DNA from: Bacteroidales bacterium
GTDB lineage: Bacteria > Bacteroidota > Bacteroidia > Bacteroidales > UBA932
DNA length: 64,000 nucleotides
NCBI GenBank assembly: GCA_017415715.1
Contig: JAFQFD010000001.1
Span: 1-64,000, forward strand
Direction of reading: 5' to 3'
A program made the translations under genes and the position numbers. Below the pieces are notes generated by a model, which saw nothing but the letters and a program-made list of their open reading frames with translations, was not told the DNA's origin and did no database searches. This document shows positions 62,304 to 64,000 of this stretch, in pieces; position 1 is the stretch's first letter; every line of letters starts with the position of its first letter.

Positions 62304-63569
62304 CTAGATTGCCATGTCCACGATGTCGTTCTCGTCGCCATCATAGTATCCGGCATCAAGCTTTGCACGAACCTCTGTAAACGCCTTGAGTGTACGCTCC
62401 ACATCCTCCATAGAGTGAGCTGCAGTAGAGATAATGCGGAAGATTACCATACCCTTAGGAATTACAGGATAGATGACTACCGAGCAGAAGATTCCGTAGT
62501 TTTCGCGGAGATCGACCGCCATTCTTGAAGCCTGTCCTACACCGCCCTTGATCTGCACAGGTGTAACGCATGCTTCAGCAGGTCCGATCTCGAATCCGAG
62601 ATTGCGGAAACCGTCCTGGAGAGCCTTGGTGATGGTGAAGAGCTTCTTGCGGAGTTCGTCACCCTCCTTGCTTCTGATGATCTCAAGTCTCTTGAGACCA
62701 CCCTCAACGAGAGCCATAGGAAGAGACTTTGCATAGATCTGCGAACGCATGTTGAAACGAAGATAGTTGATGATCTTCTTAGGACCTGCAACGAATCCGC
62801 CGATTGATGCCATCGACTTTGCATAGGCTCCGATATAAAGGTCAACCTCGTCCATCACGCCGAAGTGCTCTGATGTACCACGGCCTGTCGGGCCCATGTT
62901 ACCGAATCCGTGGGCATCGTCGATGAGGATTCTGAACTTATATTTCTTCTTGAGCTCGACAATCTTGTCAAGGAATCCGAGGGCGCCTGTCATACCGTAT
63001 ACACCTTCAGTGATGAGGAGGATGCCGCCACCGGTCTCTTCGCAAAGTCTTGTAGCTCTCTGGAGAGTCTTCTCGCAGCTTTCATAATCATTATGACGGA
63101 ATGTCATTCTCTTACCCATATGCATGCGCGCACCGTCGATAAGGCAGGCATGAGCCTCTGAATCGTATACGATCACATCGTGACGGTCCATGAGAGCGTC
63201 TATAGTCGAAAGGATTCCCTGATATCCGAAATTGAAGAGGAATGCATCCTCCTTGCGCTCGAACTCTGCAAGTTCGCGCTCGAACCTTTCATGAAGATCG
63301 GTGTGACCTGTCATCATACGGCTTCCCATCGGATAAGCAAGGCCCCACTTAGCAGCAGCTTCAGCATCTGCCTTTCTGACCTCAGGATGATTTGCGAGGC
63401 CGAGGTAGTTGTTAAGACTCCATACAAGAACGTCCTTGCCCTGGAATTTCATATGAGGGCCAAGTTCACCTTCAAGCTTCGGGAACATGTAGTAACCGAA
63501 TGCCTTTGCAGCATACTGTCCGAGAGGACCACCTGAATGCTTCTCGATTCTTTCAAAAATGTCAGTCAT
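62304..63569 (-). CDS. Second alpha-oxoamine synthase family PLP enzyme
   Basis: This 421-residue aminotransferase-fold enzyme has the PLP lysine K251 in AYAKSMASIGGF and the aspartate-histidine pair LIDDAHGFGNMG. It differs clearly from the palmitoyltransferase at 54448-55635 (no DKYGSS/SRFLNG segment; instead GLAYPMGSRMMTGHTDLHERFE). Possible roles are a long-chain amino-acid condensation such as capnine or other sulfonolipid synthesis, or a 2-amino-3-ketobutyrate ligase-like step. It heads an operon with the acyltransferase-like gene and pgpH. Confidence 0.82.
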   Translation of the reverse strand: MTDIFERIEKHSGGPLGQYAAKAFGYYMFPKLEGELGPHMKFQGKDVLVWSLNNYLGLANHPEVRKADAEAAAKWGLAYPMGSRMMTGHTDLHERFERELAEFERKEDAFLFNFGYQGILSTIDALMDRHDVIVYDSEAHACLIDGARMHMGKRMTFRHNDYESCEKTLQRATRLCEETGGGILLITEGVYGMTGALGFLDKIVELKKKYKFRILIDDAHGFGNMGPTGRGTSEHFGVMDEVDLYIGAYAKSMASIGGFVAGPKKIINYLRFNMRSQIYAKSLPMALVEGGLKRLEIIRSKEGDELRKKLFTITKALQDGFRNLGFEIGPAEACVTPVQIKGGVGQASRMAVDLRENYGIFCSVVIYPVIPKGMVIFRIISTAAHSMEDVERTLKAFTEVRAKLDAGYYDGDENDIVDMAI

Positions 63570-63609
63570 AACTGTCAGATTGTTGTTTTGGTTTAGTACT
63601 TTCTATAGA

Positions 63610-64000
63610 TTATGCATCAATGTTTGCATAGTGTGCGTTCTGCTCTATGAACTCGCGGCGAGGCGGCACGTCGTCACCCATGAGCATTGAGAATGTGCGC
63701 TCTGCTTCAGCCGCGTTCTCGATTGTGATCTGGCGGAGAAGGCGTCTCTCAGGATCCATGGTAGTTGACTGGAGCTGCTCTGCGCTCATCTCTCCAAGAC
63801 CTTTGTAACGCTGCACGAACACGCCCTTGTCTGAGCCCTTGCCGAGCTGGAGGGTCGCCTCCTTGCGCTGAGCCTCTGTCCAGCAGTAGATCTCCTCCTT
63901 GCCCTTCTTGACGAGATAGAGCGGCGGAGTTGCGAGGTATACGTATCCGTTCTTGATGAGGTCCTGCATGTAGCGGAAGAAGAATGTCAGGATGAGTGTT
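63610..64000 (-). CDS. gyrB: DNA gyrase subunit B, C-terminal part
   Basis: The 3' part of gyrB enters the window from the right edge, so the gene is incomplete here. The visible 130 residues are the end of the TOPRIM domain and the tail: a TFFFRYMQDLI segment, PPLYLVKKGKEE, the signature FVQRYKGLGEMSAEQL, and MDPERRLLRQI near the end. ParE is less likely given the context and sequence. It should continue beyond base 64000. Confidence 0.9.
   Translation of the reverse strand, partial: TLILTFFFRYMQDLIKNGYVYLATPPLYLVKKGKEEIYCWTEAQRKEATLQLGKGSDKGVFVQRYKGLGEMSAEQLQSTTMDPERRLLRQITIENAAEAERTFSMLMGDDVPPRREFIEQNAHYANIDA

Overview
The window looks like a chromosomal segment of an anaerobic, fermentative member of the Bacteroidales. 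The evidence is Bacteroidetes-style promoters (TAnnTTTG at -7, a TTG core at -33) before many genes and a general lack of Shine-Dalgarno sequences. The gene set also fits: a V/A-type ATPase operon with a DUF2764 gene, a Na+-type methylmalonyl-CoA decarboxylase, serine palmitoyltransferase, a lipoprotein GH53 and an exported GH29 glycosidase, and a type II-C Cas9. Genus cannot be fixed from the sequence. No rRNA, tRNA or insertion sequence was found.

Layout. 1-4.1 kb: glnS, yicC and a porin. 4.1-10.9 kb: an AT-richer defence island with a WYL regulator, a tracrRNA, cas9, cas1, cas2 and a single 48-nt CRISPR repeat without spacers. 10.8-11.5 kb: a hicAB toxin-antitoxin pair whose 3' end runs directly into that repeat. 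11.7-20.9 kb: a 35-codon membrane microprotein and a tight leftward operon, lplA-gcvT-gcvH-gcvPA-gcvPB-lpd-yfcC-GH53. 21-24.4 kb: a small unknown gene, nhaA, a TPR protein and yebC. 24.6-32.8 kb: the Na+-pumping decarboxylase operon, then metH-metF. 32.8-40.2 kb: the V-ATPase operon (E, DUF2764, A, B, D, I, K). 40.3-52.1 kb: gpsA, ndk, a repeat-built lipoprotein, arginine deiminase, GH29 fucosidase, a small membrane protein with an S9 peptidase, serine dehydratase, an unknown gene and pyrF. 52.1-64 kb, leftward: M20 peptidase, a short-chain reductase, serine palmitoyltransferase, clpX, clpP, tig, pgpH, a degenerate acyltransferase-like protein, a second alpha-oxoamine synthase and the 3' end of gyrB.

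The genes suggest three linked themes. One-carbon metabolism: glycine cleavage with its own lipoate ligase and Lpd, plus metH and metF. Sodium bioenergetics: NhaA, a Na+-translocating decarboxylase and a V-ATPase whose proteolipid carries Na+-type ligands. Sphingoid-type lipids: two alpha-oxoamine synthases, a reductase and an acyltransferase-like protein.

The most unusual signals are the spacer-less CRISPR locus joined to hicAB and an eight-cysteine insert in GcvPB. Next come palindromic mobile repeats translated in frame inside lpd and metH, a 111-bp GC-rich inverted-repeat element before pyrF, and strong hairpins that lie over stop codons at several gene ends.
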